Assembly (NCBI RefSeq): GCF_022808815.1 | Contig: NZ_JAKZLC010000002.1 | Location: 186,001 to 250,000 of the forward strand | DNA length: 64,000 nucleotides | Direction of reading: 5' to 3' | Source: Geothrix paludis | Lineage (GTDB): Bacteria > Acidobacteriota > Holophagae > Holophagales > Holophagaceae | In this document: positions 25,613 to 34,659 of the stretch, one piece after another | Layout: each line of letters opens with the position of its first letter | How positions within the stretch are numbered: the first letter of the stretch is position 1 | Made by a program: the position numbers and the translations under genes | Notes under the pieces: model-generated | Told to the model about the DNA's origin: nothing | Seen by the model: the letters and a program-made list of their open reading frames with translations, nothing else | Database searches by the model: none

Positions 25613-27801
25613 TCCCCCTGCTCGAATCGCCCGCGGCCCAGCGCCTCGCCTGGACCCTGCTCCACTTCCTGTGGCAGGGTGCGCTGCTTGGCCTGGCGGC
25701 CCGGGTGGCGTTCTCGCTCCTCAAGCGGCGGCCTCCCCAGCTTCGCCATCTGGTGGGCTGCGCCTTCCTTCTGGCCTGCCTGGGGAGCGCAATCACCACC
25801 TTCCTGCTGCTTTCGCCGGTCCCTCATGTTTCGGGTCAGGGCCTGAACTTCGCCCTGCTTCCGGGCGCTCCAGAGGTTCCGTCCGCACCGCTCGTGGTGT
25901 CGGCAGCCGCACCCTCGATGATCACCTTTCCCTGGCAGGCCCGTCTGCAGCCGTACCTGCCCTGGATCCTGGCCGCATGGGGCGCGGGTGTCCTGGCCTT
26001 CAGCCTTCGCACCGTGGGGGGATGGCTCTGGCTTCGCCGCCTGAGAGCCACGGCCGCGCCCATCATCGAGCCGGCGTGGCTCGGGCGCCTGGTCCGCAGC
26101 GCCGCCCTCCGGCGCGCGGTGCGCTTCGTCGAGTCCGCCCGGGTGGCGACCCCCATGTGCATGGGCCTCGTGCGCCCCGTCATCCTCCTGCCCCTGGGCT
26201 TCTTCGCGAACCTCGACCCCCTAGCCGCCGAGGCGGTCCTGGCCCACGAGCTCGCTCACATCAAGCGCCTGGATGGCCTCGTCAACGGCCTCCAGTGCGT
26301 GATCGAAGTGCTCTTCTTCTTCCACCCCGCCGTGTGGTGGATCTCCCGCCGGATCCGGACCGAGCGGGAACACTGCTGTGACGATGCCGCCGTATTGGCC
26401 TGCGGTGACGCCGTCTTCTACGCCGAAACCCTGAGCCGCCTCGATGAATTCCGCGACCGGCCCCCATCCCTGGCGCTCCGCGCCAGAGGAGGCAATCTCA
26501 TGGAACGCCTGCGCCGCCTGCTCCTCGCCGATCCGCCCCAGCTGCGCTTCGCCACGCCCAGCCTGCTCCTCGTCGCCGCCTTGGCCCTGGTCTCATCACT
26601 CCCCGCCCAGGCGGAAAGGCTCGAAGCCGCGCTGACCCGGATCGAGGAAGCCGTGTCCCATCGGCCCGCCACGCTACCGGTCCCGGCCGGCATGCCCCAG
26701 GATCCCTTCGCCTCGAACCCGCGCGTCATTCCGCCCTTCGGGTCCATGTCGCTTCCCGGCGCCGCGGGGCCTGCCGGCACCCTCCCGGTCACCCAGGAGC
26801 CGGTGATGACACCTCCTCCATCCCCGGCCGGTGCCGAGACGCAACCCGCCCCGGTCCAGCCGCCCGTCAAGGAGACGTTTTATCCTGCCCCCACGAAAGC
26901 CCATCCCGCGCCCATCGCCATCCCGGTGGTCGACGCGAGGAGCCTGCCCATCCTGCCAGGGACGGCCGTCCGGACGCTCCAGGCGCCTTCGTGCCCCGTC
27001 CTCATCAAGGACGAGCTGCTCACCTGGCCGAAGAAGGGCTATGCGGTGCAGGTGCCCGGCCAGTCCCTGGCCAGGGCCACCCTCCAGAGCGAATCGAGCC
27101 TGGCCTATTTCCAGGTCCGGGCCCTCAACAAATGGGGAGCCCCGTTCGAGGGCAGCCGCCATGGCCTCGGAACTCCGGAAGCCGCCTTCCTCAACACCAG
27201 CGACACGCCCACGACCGTCTACTTCGTCGTATGGACGAGACCGGGGTACCCGAGCGACGGGAAGATCCAGATCCTGCTGACCATCGAACCCCTGGCCCCG
27301 GCCGCCGCGCCTTCGCAGGAATCCCGACCTGACGCCCCGGCTTCGGCGGAAACGCAGGGCACTCCGGTGGCCCTGGACAGCAGCCCCCAGCCCACCCCGA
27401 AGGAGGTCCGCCCCCTCGTCCGGACCGTCGTGGACAAGACCACCTGGGGCGCCACGGCGACCATCGTGGATCTGAAGGTTCGCGGCAAGGGCCGGTGGAA
27501 CCGCGCCTTCACGGACCACTGGCCCAGGGCGGAGGAAAAGGATCGTGCGATCCAGGCCATCGGCCCGGACATCGAGGGTTGGCTGATCGACTTCGAGACC
27601 GTATCCCGGGATCCCCAGAACGCGGCGCGCACCACCCGCCAGGCCTTCACCCTGCTTATGGACCGGGACCGGGTGATCCACTGGCGCCTGCAGTACCCCT
27701 GGACCCGGCCCAACGAGACCATGCCCGACATCAGCCGGCCGCGATACTCGGAACCGAAAGCCCCGCCCGTCCCACCGCTCCCCCCACCCCATCGTCCTTA
27801 A
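25609..27801 (+). CDS. M56-family (BlaR1-like) membrane sensor protease
   Basis: A 730-residue membrane metalloprotease. About four transmembrane helices occur in the first 310 residues; the zinc motif HELAH is at 213-217, with a downstream EREHCCDDAAV supplying the third ligand. A further hydrophobic segment lies near residues 315-335. In BlaR1 the C-terminus is a penicillin-sensing domain with SxxK. Here the 390-residue C-terminal part is Pro-rich (about 345-450), then a beta-rich region with no visible SxxK. The signal sensed is thus unknown. It is coupled to the BlaI-type repressor and ends before a strong bidirectional hairpin. Confidence 0.86.
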   Translation: MIPLLESPAAQRLAWTLLHFLWQGALLGLAARVAFSLLKRRPPQLRHLVGCAFLLACLGSAITTFLLLSPVPHVSGQGLNFALLPGAPEVPSAPLVVSAAAPSMITFPWQARLQPYLPWILAAWGAGVLAFSLRTVGGWLWLRRLRATAAPIIEPAWLGRLVRSAALRRAVRFVESARVATPMCMGLVRPVILLPLGFFANLDPLAAEAVLAHELAHIKRLDGLVNGLQCVIEVLFFFHPAVWWISRRIRTEREHCCDDAAVLACGDAVFYAETLSRLDEFRDRPPSLALRARGGNLMERLRRLLLADPPQLRFATPSLLLVAALALVSSLPAQAERLEAALTRIEEAVSHRPATLPVPAGMPQDPFASNPRVIPPFGSMSLPGAAGPAGTLPVTQEPVMTPPPSPAGAETQPAPVQPPVKETFYPAPTKAHPAPIAIPVVDARSLPILPGTAVRTLQAPSCPVLIKDELLTWPKKGYAVQVPGQSLARATLQSESSLAYFQVRALNKWGAPFEGSRHGLGTPEAAFLNTSDTPTTVYFVVWTRPGYPSDGKIQILLTIEPLAPAAAPSQESRPDAPASAETQGTPVALDSSPQPTPKEVRPLVRTVVDKTTWGATATIVDLKVRGKGRWNRAFTDHWPRAEEKDRAIQAIGPDIEGWLIDFETVSRDPQNAARTTRQAFTLLMDRDRVIHWRLQYPWTRPNETMPDISRPRYSEPKAPPVPPLPPPHRP

Positions 27802-27817
27802 CCCCGGGACGCAAGGG

Positions 27818-27860
27818 CCATCAAAGGAACGGCGCCTTCTGGGCGCCGTTCCTTTGATGG
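27818..27860. terminator. Perfect 19-bp bidirectional hairpin
   Basis: CCATCAAAGGAACGGCGCC pairs exactly with its complement around a TTCTG loop, between the convergent M56 and ssb genes. No T tract is present on either side, but the perfect stem and convergent context support termination for both. Confidence 0.7.
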
Positions 27861-27873
27861 ACGAACTCACGTC

Positions 27874-28329
27874 TCAGAACGGAATATCGTCATCCGGGAA
27901 GCTGCCGCCAGCGGCCGGGCTGGGGGCACCGTGGTCCTCGAAATCCTGGGCGCCGCCGCGGCTGTAGCCGCCTTCCCGGCTGCCGCCGCCATCTTCCATG
28001 CGGCCCAGCATGACGAAGTTGTCGCAGCGGATGTCGCAGGCGGTCTTCTTCACGCCGGCCTGGTCCGTGTACTCGCGGTACTGGATGCGGCCCTCGATCA
28101 TCACCTGCTTGCCCTTCCGCAGGTACTTCTCGGCGATCTCGGCCTGCTTGCCCCACACCACGATGTTGTGCCACTCGGTCTTGCTCTGCTTCTCGCCGGC
28201 CTGGTTCTTCCAGGTCTCGGTGGTGGCCACGGAGAACCGCGCCACACTCTGGCCCGAGGGCGTGGACTTCAGCTCGGGGTCGCGCCCGAGGTTGCCGATG
28301 AGCAGAACCTTGTTCAATGAACCGGACAT
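27874..28329 (-). CDS. ssb: Single-stranded DNA-binding protein
   Basis: A 151-residue SSB. The OB-fold covers about 1-110 (NKVLLIGNLGRDPELKSTPS, WHNIVVWGKQAEIAEKYLRK, IEGRIQYREY). A Gly/Ser-rich disordered linker follows, then the acidic tip DDDIPF that recruits repair and replication proteins. Length is in the normal range. It stands alone on the reverse strand, not with rpsF/rpsR, so it may be the replication copy or a second copy. GGAGG lies upstream of the ATG. Confidence 0.96.
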   Translation of the reverse strand: MSGSLNKVLLIGNLGRDPELKSTPSGQSVARFSVATTETWKNQAGEKQSKTEWHNIVVWGKQAEIAEKYLRKGKQVMIEGRIQYREYTDQAGVKKTACDIRCDNFVMLGRMEDGGGSREGGYSRGGAQDFEDHGAPSPAAGGSFPDDDIPF

Positions 28330-28427
28330 GATGTCCTCCTTTGTATCGGCGGAGCTCTCCGCCTCACCGTCGACTCAGACCATCTGAGGGGGTGGTAGGG
28401 TAATCACGATTCCCCCGGGGCCCAGGC

Positions 28428-29174
28428 ATGTCAAGCGGCAACTCAAATCTTCTGGTGAGCTGTAAAAACAAGTCCGGCGCCGAGAAGCATTACCTTCCGG
28501 CCCTGAAGGCTGCGGGCTGGGCGGGGCCCATCCTGCTGGTGACCCCGGGCGATCCCCTGCCGGATCTGGCCGGGATCGCCGGTCTCCTGCTGACGGGCGG
28601 CGATGACATCCACCCCCGGCACTGGGACGAGGCCGAAGACGTCCATCCCAAGGCCGACGTGGACGCCGGCCGCGATGCCTTCGAGATTCCCCTCATCCGG
28701 GCGGCCTGGGAGCGGCGCCTGCCCATCCTCGGCATCTGCCGTGGCGAGCAGGTCCTCAACGTGGCCCTGGGCGGCAGCATGATCCAGGACATCCCGGACC
28801 ACTACGGCTGCGAGCCCACCCGCCACCAGCACGGCACGCCCGAGATCCCGGACATGCGCCACCGCGTGCAGCTCGCCCCGGGCTCGCGCCTGCGGGCCCT
28901 GCTGGGCGAGGACGTCTTCCTCGTGAACAGCCGCCACCACCAGGCCGTGAAGCGCGTGGCGCCGGTCCTGGCGGCCGTCGGCTGGCACCTCGACACCGTC
29001 CACGCGGCCACCGGCCCGCTGGTGGAAGCCGTGGAGGCCACTGATCCCACCCGCTGGGTCTTCGGCGTCCAGTGGCACCCCGAGAACCTCGCCGGCCTCA
29101 AGGGCCCCGCCGGCGACGCCGCCCGCGACCTCTTCGCGGCGTTCGTCCAGATCGCAAGGCGGGGACAGGATTAA
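28428..29174 (+). CDS. Class I glutamine amidotransferase, PuuD/peptidase C26 type
   Basis: A 248-residue cytoplasmic hydrolase like gamma-glutamyl-GABA hydrolase (PuuD). The nucleophile C104 is in GICRGEQVLN, the oxyanion-side LLLTGGDDIHP is near 53-63, and the catalytic His/Glu are in QWHPE near 215-219. Substrates in the family are gamma-glutamyl amides. No polyamine genes are adjacent. The last codons (ARRGQD, stop) lie inside a 22-bp arm of an inverted repeat, so the C-terminus is partly written by a repeat element. Confidence 0.88.
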   Translation: MSSGNSNLLVSCKNKSGAEKHYLPALKAAGWAGPILLVTPGDPLPDLAGIAGLLLTGGDDIHPRHWDEAEDVHPKADVDAGRDAFEIPLIRAAWERRLPILGICRGEQVLNVALGGSMIQDIPDHYGCEPTRHQHGTPEIPDMRHRVQLAPGSRLRALLGEDVFLVNSRHHQAVKRVAPVLAAVGWHLDTVHAATGPLVEAVEATDPTRWVFGVQWHPENLAGLKGPAGDAARDLFAAFVQIARRGQD

Positions 29175-29281
29175 CAGGATGAAATGCTGGATTAACAGGA
29201 TTAAAGCCAAAGACAAGCAAAGCATTTTTTTGCTCTAATCCTGTTAATCCTTCAAATCCTGTTAATCCTGTCCCCGCTTTT
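29159..29281. repeat. Inverted repeat of AGGATTAAC units, probable terminator
   Basis: GCGGGGACAGGATTAACAGG begins the left arm (29159-29180); its complement is at 29256-29277. A second pair (29189-29203 with 29236-29250) repeats the same short unit. The loop holds TTTTTTT and a T run follows the right arm. The first arm overlaps the end of the amidotransferase gene. A large stem with direct internal repeats of about 9-11 bp. Confidence 0.85.
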
Positions 29282-29295
29282 TCTTTGGAGATCCG

Positions 29296-30084
29296 ATGTC
29301 CTCTCCCATCCGCTTCGAGATCCGCGACCGCATCGCCACGCTGACGCTGGACCGACCGGACAAGCTCAATGCTCTGGTGCCGGAGATGAAGGACGGCTTC
29401 GAGGAGGCGCTGGCGAAGGCCGCTGAGCCGGGCGTGAAGGCGCTCTTCCTGCGGGGCGCGGGGCGGGCCTTCTGCGCGGGCGGGGACCTCGGGTGGATCT
29501 CCGCGGCCCTGGCCGAGGAGCGCTGGGCGGAGCTGGAATCTCTGCTGGACCTGGGCGCGGCCGTGGCCCACGGCCTGGCCACGCTGCCGAAGCCCGTGGT
29601 GGCCGTGGTCCACGGCCCGGCAGCGGGCGCGGGCATGAGCCTGGCCCTCTGCGCGGATCTGCGGATCGCCACGCCCGAGGCGGCTTTCGGCATGGCCTTC
29701 GTGAAGATCGGCCTCCACCCGGACTGGGGCGGCAGCGTCATGCTCTCGCGCCTCGTGAATCCGGCCGTGGCGGCGGAGCTGATGATGACCGGCGACACCC
29801 TGGATGCCGCCCGCGCCCAGGCCCTGGGCCTCGTGAACCGCCTCGTGCCCGCGGATCAGCTGGAGGCGGCCGTGGAGGCCCTCGCCCACCGGCTGGCGGC
29901 GGGCCCCGCCGAAACCCTCGCCCGCATCAAGGCCACCCTGCTCCGCAACCAGGGCCTGGACGCCGAGACCCTGCGGGCGCGCCTCCAGGCCGAAGGCGCC
30001 CAGATGAAGGCGGCCATGCGGCACCCCAACGCCAAGGAGGGCCTGGCCGCCTTCTTCGAGAAGAGGGCGCCCCGATTCACCTGA
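29296..30084 (+). CDS. Enoyl-CoA hydratase/isomerase family protein
   Basis: A 262-residue crotonase-fold protein. The acyl-CoA oxyanion loop is FCAGGDLGWI (about 57-66), and the second is HGPAAGAGMSLALCADLRIA (about 98-117). The first catalytic Glu position of true hydratases is not clearly conserved in AFGMAFVKIGLHPDWGGS, where Asp may act instead. It may therefore be an isomerase or a ring-cleaving relative. Begins right after the preceding repeat with TTTGGAG as ribosome site. No beta-oxidation partners nearby. Confidence 0.85.
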   Translation: MSSPIRFEIRDRIATLTLDRPDKLNALVPEMKDGFEEALAKAAEPGVKALFLRGAGRAFCAGGDLGWISAALAEERWAELESLLDLGAAVAHGLATLPKPVVAVVHGPAAGAGMSLALCADLRIATPEAAFGMAFVKIGLHPDWGGSVMLSRLVNPAVAAELMMTGDTLDAARAQALGLVNRLVPADQLEAAVEALAHRLAAGPAETLARIKATLLRNQGLDAETLRARLQAEGAQMKAAMRHPNAKEGLAAFFEKRAPRFT

Positions 30085-30128
30085 TCCCCCATTCGAGGTG
30101 GTGCAAACCGGCATTGTGCTAGATTTTT

Positions 30129-30422
30129 ATGTCTATGCCACCCGTCCTCACCATCTGTGCCGATTGCGAACGCCAGGCCCTCCGCAGTCCCCGGCGCGGC
30201 AAGGCCATGACCGAGGCCCTGGCCTGCCTCACCCAGCTGCTCCTCGGCCGCAAGCGGCTTCAGGGGCTCCAGATCGTCCGGGAATCCTGCCTGCAGAACT
30301 GCCCCTTCGGGCGGATCTGCGTCGCCCTCAGCCAGGGCGACCAGGAAGTACGGCATCACCTCTCGCCGGACGAGGACCTCAAGGCCGTGGCGGCGAAGCT
30401 CGCGGGCACCGCCCGGAGTTGA
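30129..30422 (+). CDS. Small Cys-rich protein, DUF1636/thioredoxin-like ferredoxin type
   Basis: A 97-residue protein with an N-terminal CADC motif and a later CLQNCPFGRIC, an arrangement seen in DUF1636 and thioredoxin-fold [2Fe-2S] ferredoxins. It may bind a metal or an Fe-S cluster. The family role is not established. It follows the enoyl-CoA hydratase gene by 44 bases on the same strand and converges on the Ser/Thr kinase gene. Confidence 0.62.
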   Translation: MSMPPVLTICADCERQALRSPRRGKAMTEALACLTQLLLGRKRLQGLQIVRESCLQNCPFGRICVALSQGDQEVRHHLSPDEDLKAVAAKLAGTARS

Positions 30423-30428
30423 CTCACG

Positions 30429-33230
30429 CTAGCGGGACTCCGCCAGGAAGGCGGTCCGTGCGGCCTCGAGTTCGGTCCGGATCTCCGGAGCCTGGCGGCT
30501 GGGGTCCTCGGTCGCACGCACCAGCTCGGCCAGGGCCGCCTCGCGCTGGCCCGACCGGGCCGCCAGCCAGGCCTTGGCTCGATGGACGTAGGGCGAGTCC
30601 GCGGACCCGGCCGGGATGGCGAGGAGCCACTTCCCGGCTTCCTTCAGATCGGGCCGGGGCTTGCGGACCAGACATTCCGCGGCGGCGGCCTGGGCGTTCG
30701 CCCGGACATCCGGAGTCACCCCTTCCGGCAGGAGCTCGAGGACCTGCCGGTAGCCCGCCAGGGCCGGGCCGAATCGCTGCTGGAGGCGATCCAGCTCGGC
30801 CGCGTAGAACCGGCACTCGGCCTCGATGGTCCGCAGCCCCGAGGTCTCCGCGAGGTCGAGCGCGCGGCGGTGGAAGGCCGCGGAACCAGGCAGGTCCCCC
30901 TTCATCTGGGCGAGGATGCCGAGGTTCCGCAGGCAGGTGATGCGGCCCACCCGGTCGCCCACGGATTCCCGGATCGCCAGGGCCGCGGTCAGCCGCGCTT
31001 CGGCCGCCGGCAGGTCCCGGGCCATGAGCGCGACCACCCCCAGGTTGTTCTGGGCGAGGGCCTCGCCCCACCGGTTCCCCAACCCCTGCTGGAGGTTCAG
31101 GTTGCTCTGGTAGAGGGCTTCGGCGGTTCCGAGATCGCCCCGCTTCAGCGCCAGGTTGGCCAGGTTGTTCTGGGCCAGGGACTGGTACACCTTGTCCCCG
31201 GTCTGCTGGCTGAGCTGGAGGGATCGCTCGTAGAATTCCCGGGCCGCCTTGGACTTTCCCCGCTCGGCCGCGATCAGCCCCAGGTGGTTGTAGGCGATGA
31301 TCTCCCCATCCCGGTCGCCGATGGCCTGGGCCAGAGCCAGGGTGGCCTCCCGGAGCTTCTCGGATTCATCGAGCTGCCCGAGATCCTTGGCCAGGTAGGC
31401 CTTCAGGCCCAAAGTCCGCCCTTCGGCCCACCGATCCCCGGTGGCCTTCGCTGACATGAGCGCCCAGTTGGCGACCGCGGGCGCCTGATCCCGGCCGAGG
31501 CGGCGGAGGCAGGCGGCATAGGCCGACACGGCGCTGGAGAAGGCCGGGGCCTTCATGGCGGCGTCCTGGAGATACGGCTCGCTGCCCTTGAAGTCCCCCT
31601 TCAGGAACAGGGCCTTCCCCTGGGCATAGGCCGCAAAGGCTTGCGGCGGCACCGGCGTGTTCTGGATCGTGCTCGCCCGAAGCGGATCGACCTTCCGAAG
31701 CAGGTCGCTGGCGGCAGGATCCACCAGCTCGTAGGGCGCGAACGAATCCTGGCGAAGGGCCCGCGCCGCCCCCGAGAAGCGGACGCGTCCCGATCCGTCC
31801 ACCAGCTCGTAGGTCAGCACATTCACCTGCCCCGCGGGGTCCCGGCCCAGGGTCCCCCTGAGGAACAGCTGGGCGCCCAGGGCGTTGGCGATCCGAGGCT
31901 GGCTGGCCGGATCCAGGGCCTCTGAGGCGGAGATCCGGAGGGTCGACAGCACCCGGGCCACGGATTCGGGTTCCACCACGTCCAGGTGAGGCGAGCCCCG
32001 CAGGGCCGTCGACAGGAGCTCCGTCATGCCCACGCCCACCTGGGCCTCGAAGGCCGGATCCCCCGTGGCGTTGCGGATCGGCATGACCGCCATCCGCGGC
32101 GGCCGTCCCCTGCCGAGGTCCCCAATGATGCTGCGTCCGAACAAGTAGTAGCCGCCCCCCGCCACCACGCCGAGGCCGATCGCGAGGCCGGCGGCCCACC
32201 GGGCGGCGGGGTTCCCCGCCAGATGGCGGCTGATGACATCGGCCACCTGGCGGCTCGTGGGCCGCTTGGCCGCTTCCCGCAGGAGCATGGTCCGCAGCAG
32301 GGCCCCCAGCCATCGGGGCAGCCCCCGGCCCCGCAGCGGCCGGAGGTCGCCCTGGATGGTGGCCATCATCCTCTCCCGGCCCTCGCCGGGAAACGGGTGA
32401 TCCCCCAGCAGAAGCTCCCAGGCGACCACGCCCAGGGAGAACACGTCGCTCGGCGGACCGGCGCGCTTCCCGCGCATCTGCTCCGGAGACGCATAGGTGG
32501 GGCTGCCCATGAACACGCCGGCTTCCGTCATCTCGCCCCAGTCGGAAGGTGACGGAGAGGGATGCGCGGAGCCCACGCTCGTCCGCTCCTCCCGGTCCGG
32601 GGCCGGGACAGCCGCCAGCGTCGGTCCACCCTCCTGCGGGTTCAGACCCGCGAGGTTGAGGGCGTTTCCGGTCGGATCCTCCCCCTCGTCCGAGGCTGAA
32701 TCCACGAGCCTGGCCAGGCCGAAATCCAGGACCTTGACCTGGCCATCGGCATCCACCATCACGTTGCTCGGTTTCAGATCCCGGTGGATGATCCCCTTGC
32801 CGTGGGCCGCCTCCAGGGCGTAGGCGATAGAACGCAGCACCTGGAGCTTGCGCCGGAGGTCCAACCCCTTCGCCAGCTCGGCCAGGGTCTTCCCCTCGAT
32901 GAACTCCATGGCGATGTAGGCGCTCCCGTCCGCCTCCACCCAGTCGTGCACCTGGCACACGTTCCGGTGGTTGAGCTGGGCCAGCGCCTTGGCCTCCCGG
33001 CGGAACCTGGCCTTGGCCATGGCCTTCCCATCCTCGCCCAGGTGGATCGCCTTGAGGGCGACCCTCCGCTCCAGCACGGGGTCCCAGGCCAGGTACACCG
33101 CCCCCATGCCCCCGCGCCCCAGCAGAGCCTGCACCTGGAAGCGGCCGATCCGGGATCCCGCGGGCAGGACGCCGGCCCCGGAAGGGCGCCGGGACTCCGG
33201 ATCGGGAGGCGCTGGCGTCGCTGGCGGCAT
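30429..33230 (-). CDS. Eukaryotic-type Ser/Thr protein kinase with TPR-rich C-terminus
   Basis: A 933-residue membrane kinase. The kinase domain covers about 29-325: glycine loop GRGGMGAVY (38-46), K60 in RVALK, HRDLKPSN with D151, and DFG at 169-171; all key residues are present. A 45-residue acidic/Ser insertion follows DFG. One transmembrane helix lies near 342-366. The outer region has a FlgO/TolB-like segment (about 380-490) and then many TPR units to the end. This layout is typical of acidobacterial kinases. It starts 11 bases after the PH-like gene and so probably belongs to the transketolase-half operon. Confidence 0.93.
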   Translation of the reverse strand: MPPATPAPPDPESRRPSGAGVLPAGSRIGRFQVQALLGRGGMGAVYLAWDPVLERRVALKAIHLGEDGKAMAKARFRREAKALAQLNHRNVCQVHDWVEADGSAYIAMEFIEGKTLAELAKGLDLRRKLQVLRSIAYALEAAHGKGIIHRDLKPSNVMVDADGQVKVLDFGLARLVDSASDEGEDPTGNALNLAGLNPQEGGPTLAAVPAPDREERTSVGSAHPSPSPSDWGEMTEAGVFMGSPTYASPEQMRGKRAGPPSDVFSLGVVAWELLLGDHPFPGEGRERMMATIQGDLRPLRGRGLPRWLGALLRTMLLREAAKRPTSRQVADVISRHLAGNPAARWAAGLAIGLGVVAGGGYYLFGRSIIGDLGRGRPPRMAVMPIRNATGDPAFEAQVGVGMTELLSTALRGSPHLDVVEPESVARVLSTLRISASEALDPASQPRIANALGAQLFLRGTLGRDPAGQVNVLTYELVDGSGRVRFSGAARALRQDSFAPYELVDPAASDLLRKVDPLRASTIQNTPVPPQAFAAYAQGKALFLKGDFKGSEPYLQDAAMKAPAFSSAVSAYAACLRRLGRDQAPAVANWALMSAKATGDRWAEGRTLGLKAYLAKDLGQLDESEKLREATLALAQAIGDRDGEIIAYNHLGLIAAERGKSKAAREFYERSLQLSQQTGDKVYQSLAQNNLANLALKRGDLGTAEALYQSNLNLQQGLGNRWGEALAQNNLGVVALMARDLPAAEARLTAALAIRESVGDRVGRITCLRNLGILAQMKGDLPGSAAFHRRALDLAETSGLRTIEAECRFYAAELDRLQQRFGPALAGYRQVLELLPEGVTPDVRANAQAAAAECLVRKPRPDLKEAGKWLLAIPAGSADSPYVHRAKAWLAARSGQREAALAELVRATEDPSRQAPEIRTELEAARTAFLAESR

Positions 33231-33241
33231 GGCCTCCCCTC

Positions 33242-33544
33242 TTAGCGAATGCCCCGGCTCTGCGCGGCCTCGATGAGTTCCTTGATGCGGCGGGCGTCGG
33301 CCTTGGTGTGACCGTGGCTGGCGAGGGGGTCGCTGCCGCCGGTGCTTTCGATGGTGAGGTCGGACCAGAGCAGGCCCGTCTCGATGCGAACGCTGGCCAC
33401 CTTGGAGAGGTGGATGCTGATCTCGTTCACCGTGAACCAGGACCGCTTGCGGCGGATCACGGCACTGTCCGTCACCTCGATGACGGTGGTGAACAAGTGG
33501 TTGCCCTTCGTCCAGCGGCTGGCCTGGAAGGTCTCGGTGGCCAT
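33242..33544 (-). CDS. Small bacterial PH-like domain protein
   Basis: A 100-residue protein with alternating strands and a C-terminal helix (FTTVIEVTDSAVIRRKRSWF, then ISIHLSKVASVRIETGLLWS, ending in ADARRIKELIEAAQSRGI), the pattern of short bacterial PH (bPH2/YdbT-like) domains. These bind lipids or proteins; no exact role is known. Its ATG overlaps the transketolase stop by one base (TGATG), so it is translationally coupled, and the kinase gene follows at 11 bases. No membrane segment. Confidence 0.7.
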   Translation of the reverse strand: MATETFQASRWTKGNHLFTTVIEVTDSAVIRRKRSWFTVNEISIHLSKVASVRIETGLLWSDLTIESTGGSDPLASHGHTKADARRIKELIEAAQSRGIR

Positions 33545-34533
33545 CAGAGGGCGGCCTTGGCGGCGGCGGCCACGGCCTGGGGCGTGACGCCGTAGGCCTC
33601 CAGCAGCTTCTCGGGCTTGCCGCTCTGGCCGAACTGATCCTGCACGCCCACCCGGCGCAGGGGCATGGGATGGGCTTCCGACAGGATCTCGGCCACCACG
33701 CCGCCCAGGCCGCCGTGGGCCTGGTGTTCCTCGCAGGTGACCACCGCCCGGTGGGCCTTGGCCAGCTTCAGCAGGGTCTCCCGGTCGAAGGGCTTGATGG
33801 TGGGGCAGTGCAGCACCGTGGCCTCGATGCCTTCGGCGGCCAGGAGCTCCGCAGCGGCGAGGCAGATGGAGGTACCCAGGCCGCAGCCCACCAGCAGCAC
33901 GTCCGTGCCAGCGCTGGGCGCTTCCGCGCTTGGCCGCATCATCACGGCCTTGCCGATCTGGAAGCGATAGTCGTCGGCGTGGATGCGGGGGAACTTGTCG
34001 CGGGTGAGGCGGACGTAGACGGGTCCTTTGTGCGCGTAGGCCGCGCGGATGGCCTGCTTCGTCTCGATGCCGTCGGCGGGCGAGATCACCGTCATGCCCG
34101 GGATCATGCGCATGAGGGCCAGGTCCTCGAGGCACTGGTGGGTGCCGCCGTCCTCGCCCACGGTGAGGCCCGCGTGGGTGGCCACGATCTTCACGTTCTG
34201 GTGGCCCACGCCGCAGGCCTGGCGCACGAACTCGTAGGCGCGGCCGGTGGCGAACATGGCGAAGGTGCTCACGAAGGGCACCACGCCCGTGGTGCTCGCG
34301 CCCGCGGCGGCGGCCACCATGCCCTGCTCGGCGGCGCCCATGTTGAAGAAGCGCTCCGGGAAGGCCTTGGCGAACTTGCTGGTGCGGGTGGAGCCGGCCA
34401 GGTCCGCGTCGAAGACAACGAGGTTGGCGCCTTCGTTCCCCAGTTCCACCAGGGTGTCCCCGTAGGCGTCCCGCAGGCTGTCCATCACGACACCCGCCTT
34501 GCCGCCCACGCCCGCCGTCTCCATGCCCGCCAT
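33544..34533 (-). CDS. Transketolase C-terminal subunit (split transketolase)
   Basis: A 329-residue protein equal to the pyrimidine-binding plus C-terminal domains of transketolase. The catalytic Glu-type motif is in NMGAAEQGMVAAAAG (the Glu activates thiamine diphosphate). THAGLTVGEDGGTHQ and the C-terminal TCEEHQAHGGLGG are also family features. Split transketolases need an N-terminal partner carrying the GDG ThDP-binding motif; none is present within the window. The ATG at 34533 follows GGGAG; a longer frame upstream lacks family similarity. Followed by the PH-like and Ser/Thr kinase genes in one run. Confidence 0.88.
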   Translation of the reverse strand: MAGMETAGVGGKAGVVMDSLRDAYGDTLVELGNEGANLVVFDADLAGSTRTSKFAKAFPERFFNMGAAEQGMVAAAAGASTTGVVPFVSTFAMFATGRAYEFVRQACGVGHQNVKIVATHAGLTVGEDGGTHQCLEDLALMRMIPGMTVISPADGIETKQAIRAAYAHKGPVYVRLTRDKFPRIHADDYRFQIGKAVMMRPSAEAPSAGTDVLLVGCGLGTSICLAAAELLAAEGIEATVLHCPTIKPFDRETLLKLAKAHRAVVTCEEHQAHGGLGGVVAEILSEAHPMPLRRVGVQDQFGQSGKPEKLLEAYGVTPQAVAAAAKAAL

Positions 34534-34659
34534 GCCTGCTCCCATCGAAGGATCCATTCTACGCGAGGGAGGCCGGGACATGCCTCCGCTGGGCGGCCAG
34601 GTGAGGTCAGGCCGCCGCCAGACCCGCTGGTTTTGCCCGGAAGGCCTTAGGCTGGGGGC

